From: SVTX01 sp045542075
GTDB taxonomy: Bacteria; Bacillota; Clostridia; Oscillospirales; CAG-272
Reading direction: 5' to 3'
Length of the DNA: 64,000 bases
NCBI GenBank assembly: GCA_045542075.1
Contig: JAZQKI010000042.1
Span: forward strand, 38,496-102,495
How positions within the stretch are numbered: the stretch's first letter is position 1; each line of letters starts with the position of its first letter. Of this stretch, positions 28,398 to 35,593 are shown piece after piece. The notes below the pieces were generated by a model, which made no database searches, was not told where the DNA came from, and worked only from the letters and a program-made list of their open reading frames with translations. Both the position numbers and the translations under genes were made by a program.

Positions 28398-28441
28398 GTG
28401 CATTTTAATCAACATTTTTGATTTTGTTGTTGATTATGCAC
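28398..28441. repeat. Imperfect AT-rich inverted repeat
   Basis: GTGCAT-TTT-AATCAACA on the left and TGTTGATT-ATGCAC on the right form a 14-bp inverted repeat with a three-base bulge and a 13-base loop. It lies in the gap between the sigma-factor promoter and the end of the DUF4364 gene. There is no T run, so it is not an ordinary terminator. Confidence 0.6.
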
Positions 28442-28492
28442 ATTGATTTTATTAAAAGTTTGTTAACTTTTTTCTAAAGAATATTGAATAAA

Positions 28493-29044
28493 TTATTCAA
28501 ACAGGAAGTTAATGTTGCCCGCAACAAGAGAAACTATGCCTCTGTAAACTATCTCGGGGTGCTCTCTGAAGTTGTCCTCCATCTTCTGCGCAAACTTGAG
28601 GTTATCTACAACAAGAGTGGTCGTGAGTATCGGCTCGCCCTTCTCGTTCACCTTGCAGATAACGTCGTATCTGCCGTCCTCTCTCTTCTCTATCTTGCAG
28701 GAAATGGTTATGCCGCGCTTTCTGAAATCGAGATATCTGAGCGCGCAGGAAAGGCTTTTCTGCAAAAGCGCCATGTGTATCTCCCCGTGAAGCTCGGTAG
28801 CGACGAGTCTGCCCCTTGAGCTGACAATATAGAGATCGTCTCCGTCCTCGTTCTGTCCGTAAACTTCAACAAGCCCTGCGTCAAGCATTTCGTGGAAGCT
28901 CTCCGCAAAGTCAAGATAAAGCACGTAATCGTTCTGCATAACGATGTCGTTTATAGTGATATAATCCATAGGATAATTTATATTCTGCATAAGGTAAAGC
29001 ACAAAAATTTTTACGTTCTGCTTACCGCCTACAAGTGATCCCAT
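28493..29044 (-). CDS. DUF4364 family protein
   Basis: A 183-residue protein that fits DUF4364: an N-terminal winged-helix-like part (NVKIFVLYLMQNINYPMDYITINDIVMQNDYVLYLDFAESFHEMLDAGLVEV) followed by a mixed alpha/beta domain ending in GNINFLFE. The N-terminal part resembles PadR/MarR-type DNA-binding folds, so a regulatory role is possible but unproven. GGAGG lies just ahead of ATG 29044; a longer frame to 29104 lacks this. It is transcribed divergently from homoserine dehydrogenase. Confidence 0.75.
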   Translation of the reverse strand: MGSLVGGKQNVKIFVLYLMQNINYPMDYITINDIVMQNDYVLYLDFAESFHEMLDAGLVEVYGQNEDGDDLYIVSSRGRLVATELHGEIHMALLQKSLSCALRYLDFRKRGITISCKIEKREDGRYDVICKVNEKGEPILTTTLVVDNLKFAQKMEDNFREHPEIVYRGIVSLVAGNINFLFE

Positions 29045-29075
29045 ATTATTTCCTCCTTTTTTCAGTTCTACTGAT

Positions 29076-29104
29076 ATTTTACCATAAATATTATTTTTTT
29101 TCAA
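29076..29104 (-). promoter_or_regulatory. Promoter of the DUF4364 gene
   Basis: Minus strand TTGAAA, 17 bp, TAAAAT, about 32 bp upstream of the start. Confidence 0.7.
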
Positions 29105-29112
29105 TAGTATGG

Positions 29113-29141
29113 TTGCATTTTCTGAAAAAATGTGGTATTAT
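29113..29141 (+). promoter_or_regulatory. Promoter of homoserine dehydrogenase
   Basis: TTGCAT, 17 bp, TATTAT. It places transcription start near 29148, which rules out the longer reading frame beginning at 29035 and supports the ATG at 29197. Confidence 0.75.
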
Positions 29142-29196
29142 ATACTCATATTATTTTAACATGTTAAAATATCCAATCTTGAAAGGACCCTTGATA

Positions 29197-30393
29197 ATGG
29201 CAAAAATAGCTATTCTTGGCTTCGGCACCGTAGGTTCGGGTGTTGCGGAGGTCATAACTCAGAACAACAATATTATAACTAAGAAAATAGGCGAAAGCCT
29301 TGATATCAAATACATTCTCGATCTGCGCGACTTTCCCGGAAGCCCCTTTGAGAGCCTTGTAATTCACGATTTTAATATCATACTGAATGACCCCGAGGTC
29401 TCCATTGTCGCGGAGATGATGGGCGGCTCGCACCCTGCTTACGACTTTTCCAAGGCGTGTCTTGAAGCGGGTAAGAGTGTTGTCACCTCCAACAAGGAGG
29501 TCGTCGCAAAATTCGGCGCGGAGCTGCTTGAGATCGCTAAGGCTCACGGCGTTTCATATTTGTTTGAGGCGAGCGTTGGCGGCGGTATTCCGATAATCCG
29601 TCCTATGTGCAATGACCTGTCCTCCAACAATCTCTGCGAGGTCAGCGGAATTCTGAACGGAACGACAAACTTTATCCTTACCAAAATGGACAAGGAGGGC
29701 GCGGAGTTCTCCGACGTGCTCCGCGAGGCGCAGAAGCTCGGTTATGCTGAGGCAAATCCCACGGCTGACGTTGAGGGCATCGACGCGGCGAGAAAGATAG
29801 TTATCCTCGCGGCGCTTTCATTCGGTAAGCTCGCAAGCCCCGACAGTATTCACACCGAGGGTATTACGAAGATATCCAAAACTGCGGTAGAGGTTGCAAA
29901 GAAGCTCGGATATTCGGTTAAGCTCATCGGTCATACAAGAAATATTGACGGCAAAATGCTTTGTATGGTATCTCCCAGACTTATTCCCTCCACCAATCCC
30001 CTCTCAAGCATTGACGGTGTGTTCAACGGAATACTCGTCTCGGGCGATATGGTAGGTCAGGTAATGTTCTACGGCCCAGGCGCGGGCAAGCTTCCCACGG
30101 CGAGTGCGGTCTGCGCGGATATAGTTGACATCGCGGAGCATAAGGGCAAGATACAGCTTCCCTCCTTTGCGGTTGCGACAGCGGATGATATGGCTGATTT
30201 TGAGTCCTACACCTGCGACAGACTGTTCATTCTTAATAATGACTCTGCTCTTTCCCGCTTTGGCGATATACAGACAACTGTGTGCGAGGGTGAATATACC
30301 TGCATAATTGCCAAGAATATGAGCGAAGCGGATGCGACGGCTCTTATCTCGGACGAGAGCGCAGGAATTTGCGAGTCAATAAGACTTCTTTGA
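29197..30393 (+). CDS. hom: Homoserine dehydrogenase
   Basis: Reduces aspartate semialdehyde to homoserine on the path to threonine and methionine. The 398-residue protein has the nucleotide-binding GFGTVGSGV (residues 7-15), the VVTSNKEVVAKFG block, and the catalytic-domain NGTTNFILTKMDKEG with downstream YAEANPTADVEGIDAARK. The C-terminal part (about 330-398) is short compared with enzymes that have a full ACT domain, though its strand pattern could be a small ACT. AAAGGA lies about 9 bases ahead of ATG 29197. No thrB or thrC gene adjoins it. Confidence 0.95.
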   Translation: MAKIAILGFGTVGSGVAEVITQNNNIITKKIGESLDIKYILDLRDFPGSPFESLVIHDFNIILNDPEVSIVAEMMGGSHPAYDFSKACLEAGKSVVTSNKEVVAKFGAELLEIAKAHGVSYLFEASVGGGIPIIRPMCNDLSSNNLCEVSGILNGTTNFILTKMDKEGAEFSDVLREAQKLGYAEANPTADVEGIDAARKIVILAALSFGKLASPDSIHTEGITKISKTAVEVAKKLGYSVKLIGHTRNIDGKMLCMVSPRLIPSTNPLSSIDGVFNGILVSGDMVGQVMFYGPGAGKLPTASAVCADIVDIAEHKGKIQLPSFAVATADDMADFESYTCDRLFILNNDSALSRFGDIQTTVCEGEYTCIIAKNMSEADATALISDESAGICESIRLL

Positions 30394-30401
30394 TAAAGCA
30401 T

Positions 30402-30428
30402 ACGGGGTTGTTCTTGTGACAACCCCGT
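30402..30428 (+). terminator. Hairpin after hom, weak terminator
   Basis: ACGGGGTTGT paired with its complement around a 7-base loop. It is followed by CAAAATATAA instead of a T run, so termination may be partial and the next gene may be read through. Confidence 0.5.
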
Positions 30429-30453
30429 CAAAATATAAAATCAAGGTGATAAA

Positions 30454-31203
30454 ATGAAAAAAAATACCTTTCTTTTGACTATAATCGGAACGGTTGCGTC
30501 AATTGTTCTGACGGTAATTTATACGTTGCTGATGAATTTGACAGCAAGCCTTAGCTTTGCGGCATTTGCTCCCGATGCTCCCGTCATAGCTCTGCGCGAG
30601 CATACAACGATTTTTATTATTGGCGCATTTCTTGTGTTTGAGGTAATCTTCTTTATCTATCTTTTCTCTGCTATGGCAAAGGAAAAGAGCGATAAGCAAG
30701 ACGGTGTGCTGCTCGGCGGTAGGTCAATTGATGATAAGAAGAAATCTAAAATAACTCTTTCAAAAACAACAAAAATCGCGGGTATTGTTGGAATAGCTCT
30801 GCTTGTCGGAATGCTTGCCTTCAATGCGGGCGTTTATACCGAGGTGTCCAAGGACTCCATAAAGAAAAAGACATTTATAACCACACAAGAGTACACGTGG
30901 GATGACGTTTATAGATATACCTTCTCCTGCGACGAAAATGCCGAGCTTAAATATTCCGTGCAAATGACCGACGGAAAGTCCTTCCAGATACTTGTTTCAT
31001 CAAATTCCTGCTCCGAGGAGTTTACAGAGGAGTTTGGCGACGTGTTGACCTTTGCATACTACCTCTCGTGTGAATTTGAAAGCAGTGACAGGCAGATCAT
31101 AAAGGATATTGTGGGACTTGAATATATGGAGCAATACTATAAATCCAACGAGACAAATTGGTCGAAAATTGAGAAAATAATCAACGCGGGAGATACCCCG
31201 TAA
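30454..31203 (+). CDS. Hypothetical membrane protein with three predicted helices
   Basis: I do not recognise this 249-residue protein. It has helices at about 9-31, 50-75 and 105-127, a Lys-rich loop (80-100) between the second and third, and a C-terminal domain with aromatic and acidic residues (TQEYTWDDVYRYTFSCDENAEL, then SFQILVSSNSC). The W-DDV pattern after the last helix recalls membrane proteins with a PH-like domain, but this is weak. AAGGTGA precedes the start. It may be co-transcribed with hom. Confidence 0.6.
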   Translation: MKKNTFLLTIIGTVASIVLTVIYTLLMNLTASLSFAAFAPDAPVIALREHTTIFIIGAFLVFEVIFFIYLFSAMAKEKSDKQDGVLLGGRSIDDKKKSKITLSKTTKIAGIVGIALLVGMLAFNAGVYTEVSKDSIKKKTFITTQEYTWDDVYRYTFSCDENAELKYSVQMTDGKSFQILVSSNSCSEEFTEEFGDVLTFAYYLSCEFESSDRQIIKDIVGLEYMEQYYKSNETNWSKIEKIINAGDTP

Positions 31204-31206
31204 CAT

Positions 31207-31237
31207 AAAAATCCGATGACGCTTGTCATCGGATTTT
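31207..31237. terminator. Bidirectional terminator, probably the original end of rarA
   Basis: AAAAATCCGATGAC paired with its complement around GCTT, with T5 on both strands. On the minus strand it lies a few bases beyond the stop codon of the relic rarA 3' end at 31241-31281. Confidence 0.95.
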
Positions 31238-31243
31238 TGTTAT

Positions 31244-31281
31244 TCTCCCTTTATCTTTTTCCAATATTCCTCTGCCGCGCG
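31244..31281. repeat. 38-bp direct repeat, left copy (relic of rarA 3' end)
   Basis: Matches 32474-32511 at 37 of 38 positions. Read on the minus strand it encodes RAAEEYWKKIKGE then a stop, the same peptide that ends RarA apart from the last residue. Confidence 0.95.
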
Positions 31282-31293
31282 AGGTTTTTCTCA

Positions 31294-31314
31294 CCCCCGC
31301 CGTCACGGCGGGGG
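31294..31314. repeat. GC-rich hairpin at the left end of the insert
   Basis: CCCCCGCCG and its complement around a three-base loop, in otherwise AT-rich DNA, 5 bp past the lipoprotein stop codon. No T run follows on either strand. Confidence 0.7.
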
Positions 31315-31318
31315 GATA

Positions 31319-32182
31319 TTATTCTTCCATAATAATAAACCTAATTCTTTCATTTCGTTCAACAATATACTCTCCTTGGTAATGAATACCCTTAATTTCG
31401 GCAGAACAGAAAAGAGCATATTTTCCCTCTTCTGTCTTTGTTAGAGTATATTCTATATTTTCATACTTAAATTCATCGTAATTTTCTGCGACATTACCAT
31501 ATATCTCGTTAAGTCTTGTTTCAACCAGCTTACCCACGGTATCCATGTCAAAGTTGATTTTAACGTCTTCCTCTATTTGTCCAAACATAAATGAGGAATA
31601 GCTGTACAAACTTCCATCCCGATTAACACTGACAGTTGCAGTGTCCACCGTTTCTGTTTCATTAACAAATTTGGTAAATTTCACATCATAAGTCTTTGAA
31701 ACTTTATTAATATTAACTTCTACGTTGTAATGTGTCACATCTCCAATAGATGACAGGAATTTTTTTGCTATACTAACATATTCATCTTCTGTCAATTCTG
31801 TGTCGCCTTTTATTTCGCTATTACCCCAAAAAAATGACGTTAGCTTCCCATCTGACGACACCGAAAATATGTTGTTTTCATCATCCATATACATATGTGT
31901 TGCATAGCAGTTTGGACTTTGTACTTTTGATTTCAGATATGTGGCGTTTATTGTTGTCCCATTCACCTCTATAGTAATGTCTTTATCTGCCTTTGAATCA
32001 TAATATGATTTTCCGGTCCATTTATCGTATTCCACTTCACAGTCAACTCCAGGTATTGAATCTGTATATCCACAGATTTGAATGGAATATTTATCAGAAG
32101 TTGATGAATGTGACCTCGCTTCGCATGAGCAAAGCAATCCAATCAATAGAAAAATTATTATTAAACACGTTATTTTTTTCAT
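31319..32182 (-). CDS. Hypothetical lipoprotein in the inserted segment
   Basis: I do not recognise this 287-residue protein. ATG 32182 has AAAGGAG 8 bases upstream and starts a lipoprotein signal with lipobox LCSC (MKKITCLIIIFLLIGLLCSC). A longer frame to 32248 has no such site. The mature part has no enzymatic motif; it contains beta-rich blocks (VNGTTINATYLKSKV, YDVKFTKFVNETETVDTATV), a helix-like segment ELTEDEYVSIAKKFLSS, and FDMDTVGKLVETRLNEIYG. This alternation resembles tandem PepSY-like or secreted repeat folds, but I would not assign one. Its base composition differs from neighbours, which fits recent arrival. Confidence 0.7.
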   Translation of the reverse strand: MKKITCLIIIFLLIGLLCSCEARSHSSTSDKYSIQICGYTDSIPGVDCEVEYDKWTGKSYYDSKADKDITIEVNGTTINATYLKSKVQSPNCYATHMYMDDENNIFSVSSDGKLTSFFWGNSEIKGDTELTEDEYVSIAKKFLSSIGDVTHYNVEVNINKVSKTYDVKFTKFVNETETVDTATVSVNRDGSLYSYSSFMFGQIEEDVKINFDMDTVGKLVETRLNEIYGNVAENYDEFKYENIEYTLTKTEEGKYALFCSAEIKGIHYQGEYIVERNERIRFIIMEE

Positions 32183-32288
32183 TACGATGCTCCTTTCACA
32201 AAAAATCAAACATCTGCGGTACTTATAGACAAAAAATATTCTCTTCAACTATATTAGTCGCTAAAAAATCACTTTGGTTACAGAAAAA

Positions 32289-32323
32289 ACGCATAGGTAT
32301 GGCAGACCCGCCAATCTATGCGT
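32289..32323. repeat. Stem-loop inside the inserted segment
   Basis: ACGCATAG and CTATGCGT form an outer 8-bp stem and GGC/GCC an inner stem, separated by a small mismatch. It lies about 110 bp upstream of the lipoprotein start and about 150 bp from the right direct repeat. Confidence 0.6.
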
Positions 32324-32466
32324 AAATTACCTTTTGTCAATAAACTCGGCAACTGCTTGTTGTCGGGCGATATTGCTTATAATTTATTTTACCATATTTT
32401 TACATTAAATATGTGAACTATGTGTAAATCCTATATAATAGAACTGCTCACGGGTATGCCGAGCAT

Positions 32467-33687
32467 TTATTGCTCTCCCTTTATCTTCTTCCAATATTCC
32501 TCTGCCGCGCGCTCGGTCTTATTTTCTCCGTAGCGGTAGTATTTTTTACCCTTTATATCACTTGGCAGATACTGCTGCTTGACATAATGATTGGGGTAAT
32601 CGTGAGGGTATTTATAGCCCTTGAAAAGCGGACTTTGGAGATGAATAGGAGGCTCAAGTCCAAGCCCTGCCTTGATATCCTCGTCTGCCGCCGCAAGCGC
32701 CATATATGCCGAGTTAGATTTGGGCGCGGTCGCGAGCATCAAAGCTGCGTGAATCAGCGGAAGTCTTGCCTCAGGCATACCAAGCTCGCGCGCAGAGTCA
32801 CAGCAAGCCTTGACTATTGCGGGGGCTATGGGATACGCGAGCCCTATATCCTCGCTGGCTATGACCTGAAGTCTTCGACACAAAGATATTATATCTCCCT
32901 GCTCAAGCATTTTCGCAACGTAAAACGCCGTCGCATCGGGGTCAGAGCCACGGATGGACTTTTGCAGACATCCAAGCATATCGTAGTGGGTATCGTCATT
33001 GAAATTGCCCACACCCGCCGAAAACTGACTTGCGGAGTCTACCGTAATTATATCGTCCGACGCAAAATACGCGTTCTCAAAGAGTCCTATTGAGCGGCGC
33101 ACGTCTCCCCTTGCTGCCTTGGAGATAAACTCAAGCGCATCGGGGGCGACTGATTTTTGCGTGTTGTTCTCAGTATTGAGGTAATCAAGCGCACGCAGGA
33201 GCATTTTTTGTATTTCGGTATGCTCGACGGGCTTGAACTCAAAGAGTGACGAGCGGGATATGACCGCGTTATATACGTAAAAATGCGGATTTTCGGTGGT
33301 GGACGCGATAAGCGTGACGCGGCCGTCCTCGATATATTCAAGGAGTGCCTGCTGCTGCTTGCGGTTAAAATACTGTATCTCGTCTATGTAAAGAAGTATT
33401 CCCGACGCGCCAAAGAGGTTTGATGAGGAATTAAGCACCTCTTTTACGTCCGAGAGGCTTGCGCTGGTCGCGTTAAAACGATGGAACGACATTCCCGACA
33501 TCTTCGCGATTACTCCCGCGGCGGTGGTCTTTCCCGTGCCCGGAGGGCCGTAGAATATCATATTGGTTATTCTTCCGCCCGAGAGCATTCTTCGGATTAT
33601 TCCTTTTTCACCGAAAAGGTGGGACTGACCCACTATTTCGTCCATATTCTGCGGTCTTAATATATCCGCAAGCTGTGCGTTTCTCAT
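32467..33687 (-). CDS. rarA: Replication-associated recombination protein RarA (MgsA)
   Basis: AAA+ ATPase acting at stalled replication forks. The 406-residue protein has the N-terminal LRPQNMDEIVGQSHLFGEKG block, Walker A GPPGTGKTT, Walker B LLYIDEIQYFNRKQQ, sensor 1 IASTTENPHFYVYNAVISRS, and the family C-terminal LYPIAPAIVKACCDSARELGMPEARLPL-like tetramerisation region with YPHDYPNHYVKQQYLP. It lies 13 bp after cysK and probably shares its promoter. Its last 13 codons lie in the right copy of the duplicated 38-bp repeat, so the gene has kept its reading frame through the insertion. Confidence 0.95.
   Translation of the reverse strand: MRNAQLADILRPQNMDEIVGQSHLFGEKGIIRRMLSGGRITNMIFYGPPGTGKTTAAGVIAKMSGMSFHRFNATSASLSDVKEVLNSSSNLFGASGILLYIDEIQYFNRKQQQALLEYIEDGRVTLIASTTENPHFYVYNAVISRSSLFEFKPVEHTEIQKMLLRALDYLNTENNTQKSVAPDALEFISKAARGDVRRSIGLFENAYFASDDIITVDSASQFSAGVGNFNDDTHYDMLGCLQKSIRGSDPDATAFYVAKMLEQGDIISLCRRLQVIASEDIGLAYPIAPAIVKACCDSARELGMPEARLPLIHAALMLATAPKSNSAYMALAAADEDIKAGLGLEPPIHLQSPLFKGYKYPHDYPNHYVKQQYLPSDIKGKKYYRYGENKTERAAEEYWKKIKGEQ
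32474..32511. repeat. 38-bp direct repeat, right copy (current rarA 3' end)
   Basis: Partner of 31244-31281, one mismatch. It forms the present C-terminal codons of rarA. Confidence 0.95.
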
Positions 33688-33700
33688 TTATTTCTCCAAT

Positions 33701-34630
33701 TCAGTCACAAAACATATCTGTTGAGAGGTATCGCTCGCCCGTATCGGGAAGCAGTACCACTATTTTTTTGCCTTTATTCTCTTGCCTTTGCGCCAATCTT
33801 TTTGCAGCAGAAAGCGCCGCGCCCGAGGATATTCCTACAAGTATTCCCTCCGTGCGCGCCAGGCTTCTGCCCTCGGTGTATGCCTCGTCCTCGCTCACGG
33901 TAATTATCTCGTCGTAAACACTCGTATCAAGAGCCTTGGGGATAAATCCCGCGCCGATGCCCTGAAGTCCGTGCGCACCCGCAATTTTCTTTGTAAGATA
34001 AGGGGATTTTGAGGGTTCAACACCCACTATTCTTATATTCGGATTTTTCTCTTTGAGGTATTTTCCTATGCCGCTTATAGTGCCGCCCGTACCGATACCA
34101 CAGACGAAAATATCAAGGTCACCGTTTGTATCCTGCCAGATTTCAACACCCGTAGTTTCGTAGTGCGCTCGGGGATTGTCGGTGTTTTCAAACTGCCCCA
34201 TTACTATGCTGCCGTATATTTCCACGGCGAGCTGATTTGCTTTGTCAATCGCGCCTGCCATACCCAAAGCGCCGTCAGTCAGTACCAGCTCCGCGCCGTA
34301 CGCCTTCATAAGAAGCTGTCTTTCTATTGACATATTATCGGGCATAACTATTATAACTCTGTATCCGCGAGATACACCGAGAGCCGCAAGTCCAATTCCC
34401 GTGTTTCCCGAGGTGGGCTCAATTATTGTCGAGCCGACTTTCAGTCTGCCGTCGCGCTCCGCTCCGTCTATCATATAAAGCGCCGCTCTGTCCTTGACTG
34501 AGCCCGCGGGATTGAGGCACTCAAGCTTTGCATATAACGTCGCGCCAAGGGAATTTTTGTTGCAATAATTTGCAATCTCAAGCAGCGGAGTGTTCCCCAC
34601 AAGCTCGGACACCGACTTATAAATCGCCAT
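33701..34630 (-). CDS. cysK: Cysteine synthase A (O-acetylserine sulfhydrylase)
   Basis: Pyridoxal-phosphate enzyme that makes cysteine from O-acetylserine and sulfide. The 309-residue protein has the PLP lysine in NPAGSVKDRAAL, the substrate loop PTSGNTGIGLA, the phosphate-binding GIGTGGTISGIGKYL and the late GISSGAALSAA. ATG 34630 has TTGGAGGTG upstream; a longer frame to 34669 lies over the -10 box and cannot be used. The first gene of a cysK-rarA pair. Cysteine supply fits the cysteine-rich exported proteins nearby, but the link is only suggestive. Confidence 0.95.
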   Translation of the reverse strand: MAIYKSVSELVGNTPLLEIANYCNKNSLGATLYAKLECLNPAGSVKDRAALYMIDGAERDGRLKVGSTIIEPTSGNTGIGLAALGVSRGYRVIIVMPDNMSIERQLLMKAYGAELVLTDGALGMAGAIDKANQLAVEIYGSIVMGQFENTDNPRAHYETTGVEIWQDTNGDLDIFVCGIGTGGTISGIGKYLKEKNPNIRIVGVEPSKSPYLTKKIAGAHGLQGIGAGFIPKALDTSVYDEIITVSEDEAYTEGRSLARTEGILVGISSGAALSAAKRLAQRQENKGKKIVVLLPDTGERYLSTDMFCD

Positions 34631-34657
34631 ACCGCACCTCCAAAAATTACTGATATT

Positions 34658-34686
34658 ATTATACCACACGCAAATTATACTGTCAA
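34658..34686 (-). promoter_or_regulatory. Promoter of cysK-rarA
   Basis: Minus strand TTGACA, 17 bp, TATAAT, both boxes perfect, 27 bp upstream of the cysK start. Confidence 0.9.
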
Positions 34687-34716
34687 CACAAATTTGTTTA
34701 ATAGCGTCTGCGCCTA

Positions 34717-34745
34717 TTGACTGTAAAATTTTTTTGTGATATAAT
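34717..34745 (+). promoter_or_regulatory. Promoter of the CXXC-tail / polyferredoxin-thioredoxin pair
   Basis: TTGACT, 17 bp, TATAAT. Transcription should begin near 34752, which makes start codons at 34717 or 34750 implausible and favours ATG 34780. Confidence 0.8.
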
Positions 34746-34779
34746 TACTATGTATAATTATGAGAAAGTGAGAGTTTTT

Positions 34780-35589
34780 ATGTCACAAAGCGCAATAAAG
34801 CGCACGCATCTTATCTACGGGATATGCTTGTCCGTAGTTATAGTGATCACGGCGCTAAGTATAATATTATCGTGCTATGCCATATACGGTGGCGGAGACG
34901 GAGAGTTTTCACGTCAGATCGTAGCGGAGCAGTTTTCAAAAATTGCCGCTCTTGTTTATTTCTGCCTTGCGGGTATTGTCGGCGGTGTTATCCTGTCTAT
35001 CTGCCTCCCTGTCATAAAGGAGTCGGCCGCTAAGGAGAATATCAAAAGCCTTAAGGCGCATCCGAATTATTTTATGACTCGCGAGAGACTTGCGCAGAAG
35101 GTATCTCTTGACAGCTGTGAGCCTATGCTTGCTAAAAAAATAAAAAACGAGCGTGTCAAGAGAGTAATATATGCCTGCGCTTGCTCGGTCCTTTGCGTAG
35201 CTTGCGCTGTTCCTTTGCTGCTTGAGATCTGCAATCCCGCAAATTACGACAAATATCTTATAAATCAAAGCATTATTCCTGCGGTGGTTCTCACTCTCAT
35301 CTGGTGCTTGTGCGCTTTGATATTCTGTCTTGGACTAAGTATCATAACCCGTATAAGTCAAAAAGCTGAAATAGCTTATCTTAAGGAGGCAATATCCCTT
35401 GGGGCATCCGCTCCCAAGAAGGTGGATACCGCCAAGGCAAAAAAAGAGACCATTGTTTTGTGGTGCGTGCGAGGTGTTATTCTTGCGTTTGCGATAGTAT
35501 TTGCTATTGTGGGTATTGTCAACGGCGGAATGGCTGACGTTCTTGGAAAGGCTATAAGACTCTGTACAGAGTGCATAGGATTGGGGTGA
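34780..35589 (+). CDS. Membrane protein ending in a CD1871A-type CXXC module
   Basis: A 269-residue protein with about five predicted helices. The last 45 residues (one helix, then GGMADVLGKAIRLCTECIGLG) match the CD1871A family, normally a free protein of about 45 residues, with the CTEC pair at residues 262-265. The first 220 residues are an unrecognised membrane domain with a cytoplasmic stretch rich in Lys (YFMTRERLAQKVSLDS). In Clostridia, CD1871A genes sit beside NapH-like ferredoxin and TlpA genes, and exactly such a gene follows here after 4 bp. I infer a role in handing electrons or thiols across the membrane. The start is set by the promoter position. Confidence 0.7.
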   Translation: MSQSAIKRTHLIYGICLSVVIVITALSIILSCYAIYGGGDGEFSRQIVAEQFSKIAALVYFCLAGIVGGVILSICLPVIKESAAKENIKSLKAHPNYFMTRERLAQKVSLDSCEPMLAKKIKNERVKRVIYACACSVLCVACAVPLLLEICNPANYDKYLINQSIIPAVVLTLIWCLCALIFCLGLSIITRISQKAEIAYLKEAISLGASAPKKVDTAKAKKETIVLWCVRGVILAFAIVFAIVGIVNGGMADVLGKAIRLCTECIGLG

Positions 35590-35593
35590 TATT

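Larger units (their letters stand above)
31282..32473. mobile_element. Inferred inserted segment at the 3' end of rarA
   Basis: About 1.2 kb between two copies of the rarA 3' end. It carries one lipoprotein gene and is visibly richer in A and T than its flanks. The left copy keeps the ancestral rarA terminator, while the right copy completes the present rarA gene. No integrase, transposase or terminal inverted repeat is visible, so the mechanism is unknown. Confidence 0.6.

Noticed and set aside
28435..28443. DnaA box TTATGCACA and a possible replication origin in the AT-rich gap
   Set aside because: Only one clear box is present and no dnaA, dnaN, recF or similar gene is nearby.
29035..29196. 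N-terminal extension of homoserine dehydrogenase
   Set aside because: The extension overlaps the promoter boxes at 29113-29141 and has no family similarity; ATG 29197 has a ribosome site.
30402..30428. A riboswitch or attenuator between hom and the next gene
   Set aside because: Only one simple hairpin is present in a 60-bp gap, too short for an aptamer.
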